This document shows positions 1 to 8,493 of a stretch of DNA of 64,000 bases, one piece after another. A program made the translations under genes and the position numbers. Each line of letters opens with the position of its first letter. The first letter of the stretch is position 1. The notes below the pieces were generated by a model. It saw nothing but the letters and a program-made list of their open reading frames with translations. It was not told the origin of the DNA and did not search any database. The stretch spans positions 124,001 to 188,000 of the forward strand of contig CBDDKM010000002.1 of the NCBI GenBank assembly GCA_965230225.1. Reading direction: 5' to 3'. The stretch comes from CALSMU01 sp965230225 (GTDB taxonomy: Bacteria > Bacteroidota > Bacteroidia > Flavobacteriales_D > Parvicellaceae).

Positions 1-924
1 TTCATAAATACCGGAATAATGAAAATAAGCGTGCTTTACTTTAACATTGCTGAGTTGGTCTCCCAAATGTTGTTTAACTACTTCGATGCTTTCTTCTTTG
101 GTGAGGTTATTAGTTACTTGATGAGGGTATACCACCTTACCATTGTTCAATAGTCCTTCAACCTTTTGCCCGGCAATGGAAACCAATAACTGCAAGCCAG
201 GGTTATCTTCTACCGGAAAAGCAAAGTATGCTCCTTCCAATCCCTCTACGGCATCTAGCTTTTCAAACTTTTTCGAACTGATTCTAAACCCAAGGTTCAG
301 ATCTTTTATATAATCCTTTCCTAATTCGTAAGCCTCAAAATCTGAAACTGGATTTTCCTTTTTGTAGTTGTTATAGTACTCCTGAAATTTGATAATGAAA
401 TCGGTTAAGTTCCCCTTTACCAGTTCAGGGCTAATCTTTTTAGGATTCTTTTGAGTAACGTATTCTCTATTTAGAGCTTGAGTAAACTTATCTTGCCCTT
501 CTTTATTCATTGCTTTTGTTAACGACACAAACTCAAAATGCAATTCCTTTCCAAATTTTGGATGGTCAAATTCTTTTACGTCTTTAATCTCATCCCATCC
601 AAAAAATGCTGCATCCCAACCTCTTTCGTTTAACAAAAAGCCATCTTTATTAAGTCCGTAAGATGGGTATTTTTTATTTCGCTGAAGATAAGAAATTAAT
701 GGTAATATTGGCCCTAACAGCATTCCGAACATGGCCACTCTTGTACCCATTTTAGTATAAGGAATAGCAAAACCCAAATACACTTTTGAAAAGAAATACA
801 GCCCAAAACAAACTACGAATAGAATGGCTAAGAAGATGTAAGTTTTAACGTATCCTTTTGCGACTCTCATTAAGGCATGCTTACCGAAATGACTAGGCCA
901 GTGTTTTATTTCGAAATTTTCCAT
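1..924 (-). CDS. Hypothetical membrane protein, 3' end outside window
   Basis: The reading frame opens with ATG at 922-924 and stays open to base 1, so at least 308 codons are present and the C-terminus is missing. The protein has two hydrophobic stretches near the N-terminus (about residues 27-50 and 59-80), then a soluble part with a PH-like feel (GWDEIKDVKEFDHPKFGKE near residue 115). I do not recognise the family. It is transcribed in the same direction as the LRR gene upstream, 73 bases away, and may share its transcript. Confidence 0.75.
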   Translation of the reverse strand, partial: MENFEIKHWPSHFGKHALMRVAKGYVKTYIFLAILFVVCFGLYFFSKVYLGFAIPYTKMGTRVAMFGMLLGPILPLISYLQRNKKYPSYGLNKDGFLLNERGWDAAFFGWDEIKDVKEFDHPKFGKELHFEFVSLTKAMNKEGQDKFTQALNREYVTQKNPKKISPELVKGNLTDFIIKFQEYYNNYKKENPVSDFEAYELGKDYIKDLNLGFRISSKKFEKLDAVEGLEGAYFAFPVEDNPGLQLLVSIAGQKVEGLLNNGKVVYPHQVTNNLTKEESIEVVKQHLGDQLSNVKVKHAYFHYSGIYE

Positions 925-997
925 AACTGTTTGTGATGATGCTTAAAGTTAGGAATTTATTCATTTGATAGAATTGACATTTTAAATGCGCAATTGT

Positions 998-2038
998 TTA
1001 CTTTCTGTTCTTGGACATCAATCTAAACTTCTCCATTCTGGGGTCAGTTAGATTATACCTATAAGAAAGTTCAATTGGTATTTGTTTATAATGATCTTCC
1101 GGCATTCTTCGTTTCTCCAAATCGACAATACCTATTCCAGAAGACTTAACTCTTCTAATGAACGGCTCATATAACTCCTTTTGAGTTTGATCAACCAACA
1201 ATCTACTTTGCCTTGAGAAACTAGGAGTTCTTCCACACAACTCTTTTATATCTAGTTTTGAGATTTTCAAATTCTTGTTAGCAAAAACATGAAGCTCTAC
1301 GAGGCTTTTCATCAACTTTAAGTCGATTTCAATATGCTCTAAACGATTATATGACAGATTAAGCTTAACTAACTCTTTCAGAGAATTTATTTCAACTGGA
1401 AGTATTTTTAGCTGATTATCGAATAATGAGAACATTTCTAACTTAACTAAACCTCCGATGGTGGGAGATATTTTTTCAATATGATTAAATCCCAACTCAA
1501 AGTATTCCAGTTCAGAGAGATTACTCATATCAAAAGTTAATTCCTTTATTTCGTTATTAAAGAAATTTAAATGAGCTAAACTTGTCAGTTTACTAAGACT
1601 ATCAGGCAATTGAGTTAACTCGTTAGAATGTGCATATAATTGCTCAAGGTTAGATAAGTCTCCCAACCGATCCGGCAATTCAGTTAATCTATTATTAGAG
1701 ATTTTAAGCCGTTTTAAACTTGCACAATTGCTAATTTCATTATCAAGATTCTGTAACCCATTATCATCGAGATTTAGAATTTCCAAGTTGTTCAGAGAGT
1801 AAAATTCTTTTGGCAGTTCTTCTATTTTATTTCCATCCAGATAAAGAACTTTTAGATTTTTAAGTCGACAAATTTCTTTAGGAATTTCACTTATTTGGTT
1901 ACCCCTCAGGTTTAGATTAGTTAGATGCTCTAAATCGAATACCTCCACAGGGATAGTGGTTAAACCCTTCCTAGACAAACTTAATAATGCCGATTTTTCA
2001 GTTTGTACTTGCTCTATTATTGAAAGAATTTCATCCAT
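998..2038 (-). CDS. Leucine-rich repeat protein
   Basis: 346 residues. From about residue 15 to 255 the protein is a run of roughly ten 23-residue leucine-rich repeats of the form LxxLxxLxLxxNxIxxIPxxI (for example NLRGNQISEIPKEICRLKNL and YLDGNKIEELPKEF). About 90 residues at the C-terminus are not repeats. There is no signal peptide or membrane segment, so it is probably cytoplasmic and acts as a binding scaffold; the partner cannot be told. Its ATG lies inside the last codons of the upstream DUF4241-like gene (8-base overlap), which suggests translational coupling. Confidence 0.85.
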   Translation of the reverse strand: MDEILSIIEQVQTEKSALLSLSRKGLTTIPVEVFDLEHLTNLNLRGNQISEIPKEICRLKNLKVLYLDGNKIEELPKEFYSLNNLEILNLDDNGLQNLDNEISNCASLKRLKISNNRLTELPDRLGDLSNLEQLYAHSNELTQLPDSLSKLTSLAHLNFFNNEIKELTFDMSNLSELEYFELGFNHIEKISPTIGGLVKLEMFSLFDNQLKILPVEINSLKELVKLNLSYNRLEHIEIDLKLMKSLVELHVFANKNLKISKLDIKELCGRTPSFSRQSRLLVDQTQKELYEPFIRRVKSSGIGIVDLEKRRMPEDHYKQIPIELSYRYNLTDPRMEKFRLMSKNRK

Positions 2039-2786
2039 TTGCTAACTCTTCTACCATTAAAAAATCTACCAGAATTTCTACAATTTCTCCTTCCTCACTT
2101 AGTCCCCAATAAACTGGGTATACTCCATCGCCCCAACCAGTTGAAAACACAAATATTTGATGCTTTGCACTACCTCCCAAGTTGTGTATACACCAATCAC
2201 CATATCCACTTGCCAATGGATGATTACCCGATTGTCTTTTCATATCTCGATCTATTGGGCTTGGATAGTCGAGGTACCCTTCCTTTTTCTCAACTTTGAA
2301 ATAGTACTCAAGAGAACGCTCATCAAGTATACATGCAGTTGCGGCATCTACAGGAACCCCAAAATAATCTCCGGGCTTCATGTTGTTTATCTGAGCTTGG
2401 GTAATTTCTTTACTCAAAGCCATCTCCCAGACAACTGGTTTTTTGGAGGAGAATTCTACCCTGGCAAAAGCCACTCTCCCTTCTTTCATTACAACTGCAG
2501 TTTTATAATATCCAGGAGACACACTTTGCCTACATGGTTCAAGACCCGGATACAGGAATGGCTGATTAACAATTATATTTCCAGTTGGCAGGTATAACTC
2601 ACCTACATTAACTGTATCAAGCTTCACTCCCTTCAGTAATTTATTGTAATCAAATTTTAACATATCTCCTTCTACACTTCCTTTTCCTCCAATAAGTGAA
2701 TCTTCCATTTCTGAATGTTCGTTTTGAACACAACTAATTGTTGTTATACATAGAAGAAATATGGGAAGCAGCAGTTTAACTTTCAT
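2031..2786 (-). CDS. DUF4241-like lipoprotein
   Basis: 251 residues with a lipoprotein signal (MKVKLLLPIFLLCITTISC, lipidated Cys at 19). The C-terminal part carries the pattern I associate with DUF4241 proteins: VVWEMALSKEI, then GVPVDAATACILD near residue 145, and STGWGDGVYPVYWGL near residue 215 followed by a hydrophobic strand ending in VDF. The function of the family is unknown; related proteins often sit in polymorphic toxin/immunity neighbourhoods, but nothing here shows that role. It is the first gene of a likely two-gene operon with the LRR protein. Confidence 0.7.
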   Translation of the reverse strand: MKVKLLLPIFLLCITTISCVQNEHSEMEDSLIGGKGSVEGDMLKFDYNKLLKGVKLDTVNVGELYLPTGNIIVNQPFLYPGLEPCRQSVSPGYYKTAVVMKEGRVAFARVEFSSKKPVVWEMALSKEITQAQINNMKPGDYFGVPVDAATACILDERSLEYYFKVEKKEGYLDYPSPIDRDMKRQSGNHPLASGYGDWCIHNLGGSAKHQIFVFSTGWGDGVYPVYWGLSEEGEIVEILVDFLMVEELANG

Positions 2787-2829
2787 TTTGGTTTTAGGTT
2801 AAAAATTAAAAGGTAATAGATAATTTACA

Positions 2830-2845
2830 TAAAGATATATCTTTA
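2830..2845. promoter_or_regulatory. 16-base perfect palindrome in divergent intergenic region
   Basis: TAAAGATATATCTTTA is a perfect inverted repeat. It lies between the divergent starts at 2786 (minus) and 2870 (plus), 44 and 24 bases away. This is the right place and form for an operator. No regulator can be named. A related half, GATATATCTT, occurs in front of the XRE gene near 3930. Confidence 0.35.
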
Positions 2846-2869
2846 TACACACCTAGAAACCTATAGAAA

Positions 2870-3263
2870 ATGAAAAAAGTAATCTTACTTACATTCTTGA
2901 CTTCAATGTTATCCTGTAGCGAAAAAAAATACACCTGCACAGGAAGAAACAACGTACACAAAGGAGGAAGCGAATCAAATCATGATTGAAAGTGCTGACG
3001 AAGCCGAAAAGATTTTTGAATTTAATTATTTCTCTTCTAGTCAAGAGTCTGCGAAATTATTGAAAGACTCCCTCCAAAAAAGAGAAATGGAGGAGGTTAC
3101 AATCATTCAATTCGAAGAAAATTTATGGGCAATTAACGGACTTACACCAAACAAGATTAGTATATCAGAAAAAGATATTGAGCATTGGGAAAAAGAAATG
3201 ACCAGCATCGGTACATTTTTCGAATGTGATTTTGAAGGTTGGGAATATGAAATGAAAGAATAA
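2870..3263 (+). pseudogene. Small lipoprotein interrupted by a frameshift in an A8 run
   Basis: An ATG at 2870 opens a lipoprotein signal (MKKVILLTFLTSMLSCSEK), but this frame stops at the TGA at 2987-2989. A second frame is open from the poly-A run through to TAA at 3263 and includes a 93-residue reading frame from ATG 2982. Removing one A from the run at 2922-2929 joins the two into a lipoprotein of about 130 residues (SCSEKNTPAQEETTYTKEE...). So this is one gene with a +1 change at a homopolymer. It may be a real mutation, a phase-variable tract or a sequencing error. The function is unknown. Confidence 0.7.
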
Positions 3264-3333
3264 TCATCTACATTTTAATCTCTATGTACTTTATTCTTGA
3301 TCCCCAACTTTCGTTTGGGGCGGAAGTACCAAA

Positions 3334-3660
3334 CAATCAAGCTGCGCGAATAACCTTTAAAATTGAACTCCTCATCGCTAAAGTGATGTAAACTCGCAGC
3401 TTATCAGCCACTCAAACACACATCACTTTTTAACCCTCCCTGCGGGCCAATTTTTAAAAGGCCATTCACGAGGCGACAGTATCATGATTTAGAATACCTT
3501 CATGTGACTTCATGCAGTAGTGCCACTGACCAATCAGACACCGATTAACAAGCGCTAGTCTTTGGTGCATCTTGGCTAAAGATACCCATAAAAGCTTCTC
3601 AGAAGACCTTTTGAAGTCACTAGATTTTTGCTTCTTTTCATCAATGGAAAAGAAGAGAAA
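3334..3660 (-). repeat. Dispersed intergenic repeat, copy A (decayed)
   Basis: This stretch fills most of the 409-base gap after 3263. It resembles, on the opposite strand, the interior of the element at 9607-10003. The best part is 3479-3645, which matches the reverse complement of 9650-9815 at clearly high identity; 27 bases at 3599-3625 are identical. Similarity fades towards 3334. The GC-rich terminal inverted repeat of the other copy is absent, so copy A looks like a truncated relative. Confidence 0.75.
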
Positions 3661-3672
3661 AACAACAAAAAA

Positions 3673-3867
3673 CTACTCTTCCAAACTACAACTCAACTCA
3701 AAAAGAGTATCCACCACCAACATAATTTCTGATGATTCTATAGCTGTATGCTCGTGCTCTACATGATGCAACAAATAAATTGCTTGTTTTAAACGGTTGG
3801 CAATTACACTTGTATCTCCTTGCCAGCGGTCTTCTATTAACTGAGCTAATTGGTCCAGATTTGTCAT
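3673..3867 (-). CDS. Small hypothetical protein
   Basis: 64 residues, starting MTNLDQLAQLIEDRWQGDTS; mostly helical, acidic, no signal or membrane segment. It is transcribed divergently from the XRE regulator at 3975 with 107 bases between. It ends right at the edge of repeat copy A. I do not recognise it. The codon pattern looks coding, but another frame (3698-3910) overlaps it, so the call is moderate. Confidence 0.5.
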   Translation of the reverse strand: MTNLDQLAQLIEDRWQGDTSVIANRLKQAIYLLHHVEHEHTAIESSEIMLVVDTLFELSCSLEE

Positions 3868-3974
3868 AGGGTAGTTTTAGGTTAATAATATATTTCCAAT
3901 GTGGGTTCAAATATAAAACTATATTACGATATATCTTAACCTATATGCATTAATTTCTTAAGACCTTTCCGATT

Positions 3975-4184
3975 ATGACGGAAAAGGAGTTCCTGAAAAA
4001 ACTAGGTAAAAAGATAGCTGACATTCGCAAAAGCAAAGGAATGACTCAAGCTGATGTTTGTGCCCTGGTAAACATGGAAACTACCTATTACTCTTCTATT
4101 GAAAATGGACGTCAGAATACCTCAACCACTACTCTTTTTAAGATTTCGAATGCGTTGGGGGTTAAGGTTAGGGAGTTTTTTTGA
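3975..4184 (+). CDS. XRE-family helix-turn-helix regulator
   Basis: 69 residues, almost all one Cro/CI-type HTH domain (residues 7-66). It contains the usual KIADIRKSKGMTQADVCAL start, the recognition segment NMETTYYSSIENGRQNTS, and the LFKISNALGVKVREFF end. Such single-domain proteins bind short operators as dimers and often control neighbouring accessory genes. Here the neighbours are a small divergent protein and a convergent MazG/HNH pair, so it may regulate one of them; this is inference. Confidence 0.88.
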   Translation: MTEKEFLKKLGKKIADIRKSKGMTQADVCALVNMETTYYSSIENGRQNTSTTTLFKISNALGVKVREFF

Positions 4185-4219
4185 ATTACTTTTCTGGAAT
4201 GATAGGAATAAGCTAATAC

Positions 4220-4570
4220 TTATTTTTCTAATTCAGTGTATTTCCTATTCGAGCCTTTACTCTTTTCAACTGGATATTTCAATTTATTCAGTTCGACTTT
4301 TTTTCTAACTGCAGTTTTAAGATCAATATTATACTCGTCACAGATATAAGTTAGGAAAATAAAAATATCTGCAATTTCATTTTCAATACTTTCCTTTTTT
4401 ATCTGCTGTATCTCTTCATCCGACTTCCACAGAAAGAGCTCTTGAAGTTCTCCAACTTCTATATTTAACCCAATCAACAGGTCTTTAATTTTATGAAACT
4501 GTTTCCAATCTCTTTCTTCTCTAAACTCGATTATTAATTCTTCTATACTCCTACTCATTTCTGTATTCAA
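4220..4570 (-). CDS. MazG-like nucleotide pyrophosphohydrolase
   Basis: 116 residues of the all-alpha NTP pyrophosphatase fold. The metal-binding motif EXXE...EXXD is visible as E38-V-G-E41 and E65-I-A-D68, with the LQELFLW stretch typical of the dCTPase/RS21-C6-like branch. It would hydrolyse a (d)NTP to the monophosphate and pyrophosphate. It overlaps the upstream HNH gene by 20 bases, so the two are surely co-transcribed. Nucleotide depletion by MazG-like enzymes is known in phage response, which fits the setting, but housekeeping roles are equally possible. Confidence 0.85.
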   Translation of the reverse strand: MNTEMSRSIEELIIEFREERDWKQFHKIKDLLIGLNIEVGELQELFLWKSDEEIQQIKKESIENEIADIFIFLTYICDEYNIDLKTAVRKKVELNKLKYPVEKSKGSNRKYTELEK

Positions 4571-5453
4571 ATTGTTTATACTTCAACGCTTTTTTAGATG
4601 GATAAAATTCTACATTGTTAGGAAGATTAATATATCGGCCATCGTATCCTTTGTAATATTCGGATTGAAGCTGCGGGCTAATATGAATCCTATAATTCTC
4701 ATCAATGTACATCAAGCCACTATCATAGATTTTATGGAAATCCACCCTCATTAATAAGCCATTTCTAACATGGTTTGAATTTTCATTAATATATGGCTGG
4801 ATATGAGAAGCTTCCAAAAGTTCAGAAGTACACTCACCTGTAATACAACATTTATTATTATAAGCAAAAGTAAGCTTAGCTCTAAAATTACCTTGACCTT
4901 TTCGTTCAGTCACCAACCTAGCTTTTTTGAGTTTTTCCACACTTGTTGGGAGCAACTCAAAAACAGATGGAAGTTCATTTATTTGCTCATGAATATGTAA
5001 TGGATCTTCTGAATTAAAATATTTGATTTTAACAATGTGCCTTGAAAAGTCTATTTTAAATTTATCCAAGTCCAAATACGAAGTATCATCGAAGAAAACT
5101 ACGTTTGTTAAAACTATACACCCTATTTCAGATTCCAAAATACCAATTTCATCCGTACTTCTTTTGGATTTATACTTATCTAATTGCTCAGTAAATTCTT
5201 TCTTACTTCCACATCCATTTTTAAGTCCAAATTCATTCCATGCCCTATCTACGGAAGCATTCTTATATCTTAAAAATTGTCCATACCCACCTATTTTTCT
5301 AATAGGTGACTTTAACATGAAGTAAAGTCTATCGTTTACTGAAAGTTTTGAGATATTCCAAGGGGTTGGTGTCCAAAAGTTTACTTCAGTATTTAATCCT
5401 TCATTTTTAAGAAATTTAAACCAATTAATATCGGTAGGGGAAATTGCAAACAC
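4551..5453 (-). CDS. HNH endonuclease with N-terminal PUA/EVE-like domain
   Basis: 300 residues. The C-terminal domain has the HNH layout: C203 and C208, ASH with H217, RNG with N231, and DFHKIYD with H240, as in HNH_2-type restriction nucleases. The first 130 residues (FAISPTDINWFKFLKNEG, then NVNDRLYFMLKSP-like and IGGYGQFLRY) resemble the PUA/EVE-like modules that read modified bases in modification-dependent restriction enzymes. A single-protein restriction function is likely; no methyltransferase lies beside it. The MazG-like gene follows with a 20-base overlap. Confidence 0.82.
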   Translation of the reverse strand: MFAISPTDINWFKFLKNEGLNTEVNFWTPTPWNISKLSVNDRLYFMLKSPIRKIGGYGQFLRYKNASVDRAWNEFGLKNGCGSKKEFTEQLDKYKSKRSTDEIGILESEIGCIVLTNVVFFDDTSYLDLDKFKIDFSRHIVKIKYFNSEDPLHIHEQINELPSVFELLPTSVEKLKKARLVTERKGQGNFRAKLTFAYNNKCCITGECTSELLEASHIQPYINENSNHVRNGLLMRVDFHKIYDSGLMYIDENYRIHISPQLQSEYYKGYDGRYINLPNNVEFYPSKKALKYKQFEYRNE

Positions 5454-5577
5454 AATATTTTATTTTTTTATCAGATCACAACTTTTCAGGTTATTACTAT
5501 CCTAAAGATAGTACTTCTTGCAATAGCGCCATTTTTATAACTCTAGTTTTCCTTAAGATTTACAATCTTCTACTTTA

Positions 5578-5593
5578 ACCTACTAAAGTAGGT
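5578..5593. other. Perfect palindrome downstream of HEPN gene
   Basis: ACCTACTAAAGTAGGT is a perfect 16-base inverted repeat, 26 bases beyond the stop of the HEPN gene. It could form a small hairpin at the end of that transcript, but no clear T-run follows, so a terminator role is uncertain. Confidence 0.35.
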
Positions 5594-5618
5594 GCTATTT
5601 TAAGAAATATAAGCATGC

Positions 5619-6197
5619 CTAACCAACCTGTCTTAACCAATCTCGACAAATACTTTCAATCCTTTCAATTTCAATTTCAGGTAAAACTCCCGTATGCATG
5701 ATTATATTACGTGACATTTCAAGATCGTTAAACCTCGAATTAATCCAATGCTGATCTGGGAATAAATCTGAAAAATCATCCCAATTGTTAATTATTATTT
5801 GGCAAAGCTGCCCAAAAAAAGTATAGCCAATATTATTGGCTGATCGCTGAGCATGATAACGATTATGTTTTTCCTTATCTTTTAGTTTTTCAACCCCATC
5901 TTTTATCCTCGTAGGTATCTTTTCATTCCACCAAGTTGGGCCATACCTTTCAGAAAGTCTTTCTTGTATCAACTCTCGAACCGCATTTTCAAGACAAAAG
6001 AACACCGTAAAAACTGAAGACATCTTAACCGCACTGTGAATAATTCGAGGACTAAAATCCGTCTCTTCTATTCTTGAAACCCCCTTAATTTTCTGACCAT
6101 CTCGAATAGAAATCCCTGACTCTTCTAACCTATCCAATGAATCATCCAACAGCAAACCGTTAAATATAAATTCCTTAAGCTTTCTACTATGATTCAT
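5619..6197 (-). CDS. Swt1-like HEPN domain protein
   Basis: 192 residues. The C-terminal half is an alpha-helical HEPN domain with the R-x4-H motif R163-N-I-I-M-H168, the catalytic signature of HEPN ribonucleases. The helix FFCLENAVRELIQERL and the stretch GPTWWNEKIP match the Swt1-type HEPN family. Its ATG follows the stop of the DUF5343 gene with no base between (ATG TAA ATG), so the pair is translated together. It is a candidate toxin RNase of an abortive-infection or toxin-antitoxin unit; the function is inferred. Confidence 0.82.
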   Translation of the reverse strand: MNHSRKLKEFIFNGLLLDDSLDRLEESGISIRDGQKIKGVSRIEETDFSPRIIHSAVKMSSVFTVFFCLENAVRELIQERLSERYGPTWWNEKIPTRIKDGVEKLKDKEKHNRYHAQRSANNIGYTFFGQLCQIIINNWDDFSDLFPDQHWINSRFNDLEMSRNIIMHTGVLPEIEIERIESICRDWLRQVG

Positions 6198-6815
6198 TTA
6201 CATAAGATTTTCTTTGATACTTTTAAAAATGGCGTTATAAACCGCAATGTCCGTTGTTGCTGGTAGGTGTATTTGTATATTATAATGAAAATCCGGTGAA
6301 TTCACATTCATTGCAGGTAATTGAACTTTAGAAGAAGATTCTTGATTTTCTTCATTCTCTTCAGTTAGTTCTACTTGTTCTTCCTCTACTGTTAGCTCAT
6401 CAAACTCTGCTATATCAGTTAAAGTTTTATATGTTGCATAATATCTTCCAACCGAAGTCTCATCCTTTCCAGTAACTCTACTAATTGCACCTTTAATTTC
6501 CTCCTCACTAGCCTCATGAATTGTAGTATTTATAGCATAAAGATCCGCATATAGTACTTTGACTTGTTCACCTAATGCATATCGAAACCTGGTCGAGTCT
6601 CTTAAATCCTTATACTTCTCGGTAGGAGTGCTATCATCATTTAGAAATTCTAACTTTTTTAACAATGGTATAACAGCTCGGTCATTTGTACTTGCAAAAC
6701 CCAACTTTTTCAAAAAGGAATGTGTAAACTTAGGAGGTTCTGCCGCTCTCTTAATCTTGTCTAAAATCTGCGAGATTTTTCCATTCGCCACCATGTAAGG
6801 ATATGTTTCCGCCAT
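6198..6815 (-). CDS. DUF5343 domain protein
   Basis: 205 residues. Residues 1-145 match the DUF5343 pattern (YPYMVANGKISQILDKI, FTHSFLKKLGF, AVIPLLKKLEFLN, SVGRYYATYKTL), which looks like a winged-helix fold. An acidic linker follows (about 139-165), then a short conserved tail FHYNIQIHLPATTDIAVYNA. The family often lies next to HEPN genes, and here the HEPN gene starts directly at its stop codon. It probably senses or neutralises; no biochemical role is known to me. Confidence 0.82.
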   Translation of the reverse strand: MAETYPYMVANGKISQILDKIKRAAEPPKFTHSFLKKLGFASTNDRAVIPLLKKLEFLNDDSTPTEKYKDLRDSTRFRYALGEQVKVLYADLYAINTTIHEASEEEIKGAISRVTGKDETSVGRYYATYKTLTDIAEFDELTVEEEQVELTEENEENQESSSKVQLPAMNVNSPDFHYNIQIHLPATTDIAVYNAIFKSIKENLM

Positions 6816-6919
6816 TTTGCTATGTTTTAATTATCATCAATATCGTATCTAGTATTTATCAAAACCACCTCATTAAATAAACTCATATTTGAAGCAATGA
6901 AAAACAGAAACTGGTTAAT

Positions 6920-7666
6920 TCAGATATCAAACCTGATTTGGTCGGTAGTTATAATTCTGGTCATTAAAATTTCCATTTGCTCAAGGGTACACTTACTAGC
7001 AAATAGATTTCTAATATGTTGTGTAATTTCTTTAATGTCGCTTTCATCTTTTACAATAATATAGGAGATATCCTCAGGCTTGAAATCAATAACAATATGA
7101 CCCAACGTCTTATTATATTTATCCTTATCCTTATTATATAATTTTTCAGAAAGAAATGGTTCTGCTCCTCCTAACGTAGCAGCATCTGGAACATACCTCC
7201 ACTCCTTCTCATCATAAAACCTATAATTTTTAATTGTCTTACCTTTTCTTGTCAAATCGGCTTCGTAATTTTTCGAATAACTTAGAATTTTAATCAAGTG
7301 CTCAATGTCTTCATATTCGATTTCCTTATTATTTTTTTTATTATTTAAGCGTTCAAATTCACTTCTGAAATAATTTATAAGCTCTGAATCTTGATCAAAA
7401 TATAAAACTGGATTTAATCCCTTTGACTTTGCCCAGTCTTTGGTCAATCCAATACCATAATGACCATAAGAATCTAAATGTTGCTTTACTTGAGCTAGAG
7501 GAATATCACAAAAACTAATCATCGGAAACACAGAATGTAAATATCCTTTTTTACTGGAGAGAACTTTTTCATAGCAGTAAAACACCTTAAAACCATTTTC
7601 TAAAATGCCCCTTAGATATTTCAACTCTTTCGTATAATGTATGATTGAATTAGTACTTATTGCCAT
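6920..7666 (-). CDS. AbiGi-like abortive infection protein
   Basis: 248 residues. The family landmarks are present: HYT at 10-12, LRGILENGFKVFYC (18-31), PMISFCDIPLAQ (48-59), HYGIGLTKDWAKSKGLNPV (69-87) and FYDEKEWRYVP (150-160). These match AbiGi, the antitoxin-side protein of the AbiG phage-resistance pair. The usual partner AbiGii (a nucleotidyltransferase-like toxin) is not next to it. Instead DUF5343 and HEPN genes follow in the same direction after 104 bases. The region is visibly AT-rich, as expected for an acquired defence gene. Confidence 0.82.
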   Translation of the reverse strand: MAISTNSIIHYTKELKYLRGILENGFKVFYCYEKVLSSKKGYLHSVFPMISFCDIPLAQVKQHLDSYGHYGIGLTKDWAKSKGLNPVLYFDQDSELINYFRSEFERLNNKKNNKEIEYEDIEHLIKILSYSKNYEADLTRKGKTIKNYRFYDEKEWRYVPDAATLGGAEPFLSEKLYNKDKDKYNKTLGHIVIDFKPEDISYIIVKDESDIKEITQHIRNLFASKCTLEQMEILMTRIITTDQIRFDI

Positions 7667-7849
7667 TTTGGGTTTACGTTATTAATCTTCTTAACTTTTC
7701 CTATCCAACTAAAAAGCTATAGAAGGGAAGTTCTATACTATATTCATTAAATCTAACAACGATTCTAATAGCAAAAACCAGAATTGCGGAACCCACGTAG
7801 AAAATGGGTAATTATACCCTAGCCAGAAATAGGAAGGTGAGTTATTCCA

Positions 7850-7926
7850 AGATTGGCAGGAGTTTACTTGATAAGTTTCCCGCCTCCGCGGGAAAGGACG
7901 AGACATGTGGGAAAGGACGGATTCTA
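7850..7926. repeat. Palindromic direct repeat, copy 1
   Basis: This shares with 8494-8552 the order: gattggcaggag, cttgataag, a perfect 8-base-pair hairpin TTTCCCGC-ctcc-GCGGGAAA (7876-7895), then ggattcta. Copy 1 has an extra 18 or so bases between the hairpin and ggattcta. It lies just past the stop of the gene at 7935-8402 and fills part of the 268-base gap. Confidence 0.75.
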
Positions 7927-7934
7927 GAGTTTAA

Positions 7935-8402
7935 TTATTCCTCAAAATCGTACACTTCATCCTCGTATCGATTTTTAAAGTCTGCACCGCTATTGTACTC
8001 AGCCGGGTTGACATAAGAGATTACCCCAATTTTGGAATTGAGGAAGTTTTTTAAGCTTAGGTAATATTTAGCTTCGGTTTCGGGAGTGCCATCTATGGTT
8101 AGGCTAAAAACAATTTGATTATCGGTTGTGATGTTGGCACCCACCATTATTTTATCTGGATTGTCTTCTTCCTTGTTCCAATAAAAGGTTTGGTTAACAT
8201 TAGGAGTATCGATGTATGTACTTATCATTTCATCTTCCGATTCGAATGTATAATCCATATCATCTGGCTTTCCGGTATAATCCAAATTAAGTTTGGTGTA
8301 TCCTGGTATGTACTTATTTAGAACAGAATAGATTAATTCTTTGGATTTTTTCTGAACCAACACCTGACAAACAATGTCTCTTATGAATTCTTCTTTTGCC
8401 AT
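7935..8402 (-). CDS. Hypothetical cytoplasmic protein
   Basis: 155 residues, acidic, no signal or membrane segment. It has a recognisable strand-rich core (DKIMVGANITTDNQIVFSL near residue 80, then YYLSLKNFLNSKIGVISYVN near residue 115), which suggests an immunity-protein or DUF-type fold, but I cannot name a family. It stands alone between two copies of the same palindromic repeat, as an accessory gene might. Confidence 0.7.
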   Translation of the reverse strand: MAKEEFIRDIVCQVLVQKKSKELIYSVLNKYIPGYTKLNLDYTGKPDDMDYTFESEDEMISTYIDTPNVNQTFYWNKEEDNPDKIMVGANITTDNQIVFSLTIDGTPETEAKYYLSLKNFLNSKIGVISYVNPAEYNSGADFKNRYEDEVYDFEE

Positions 8403-8493
8403 TTATTTCATTAAAAAGAGGCGTAACTTATTCATTAAAGATACATCATATTTCTCTTTCAATAAGGCTTGGAGGGGCTACAATATCATTTTA

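Noticed and set aside
3301..3320. Hairpin CCCCAA...TTGGGG after the frameshifted lipoprotein
   Set aside because: The stem is sound, but no T-run follows on either strand, so I did not call it a terminator.
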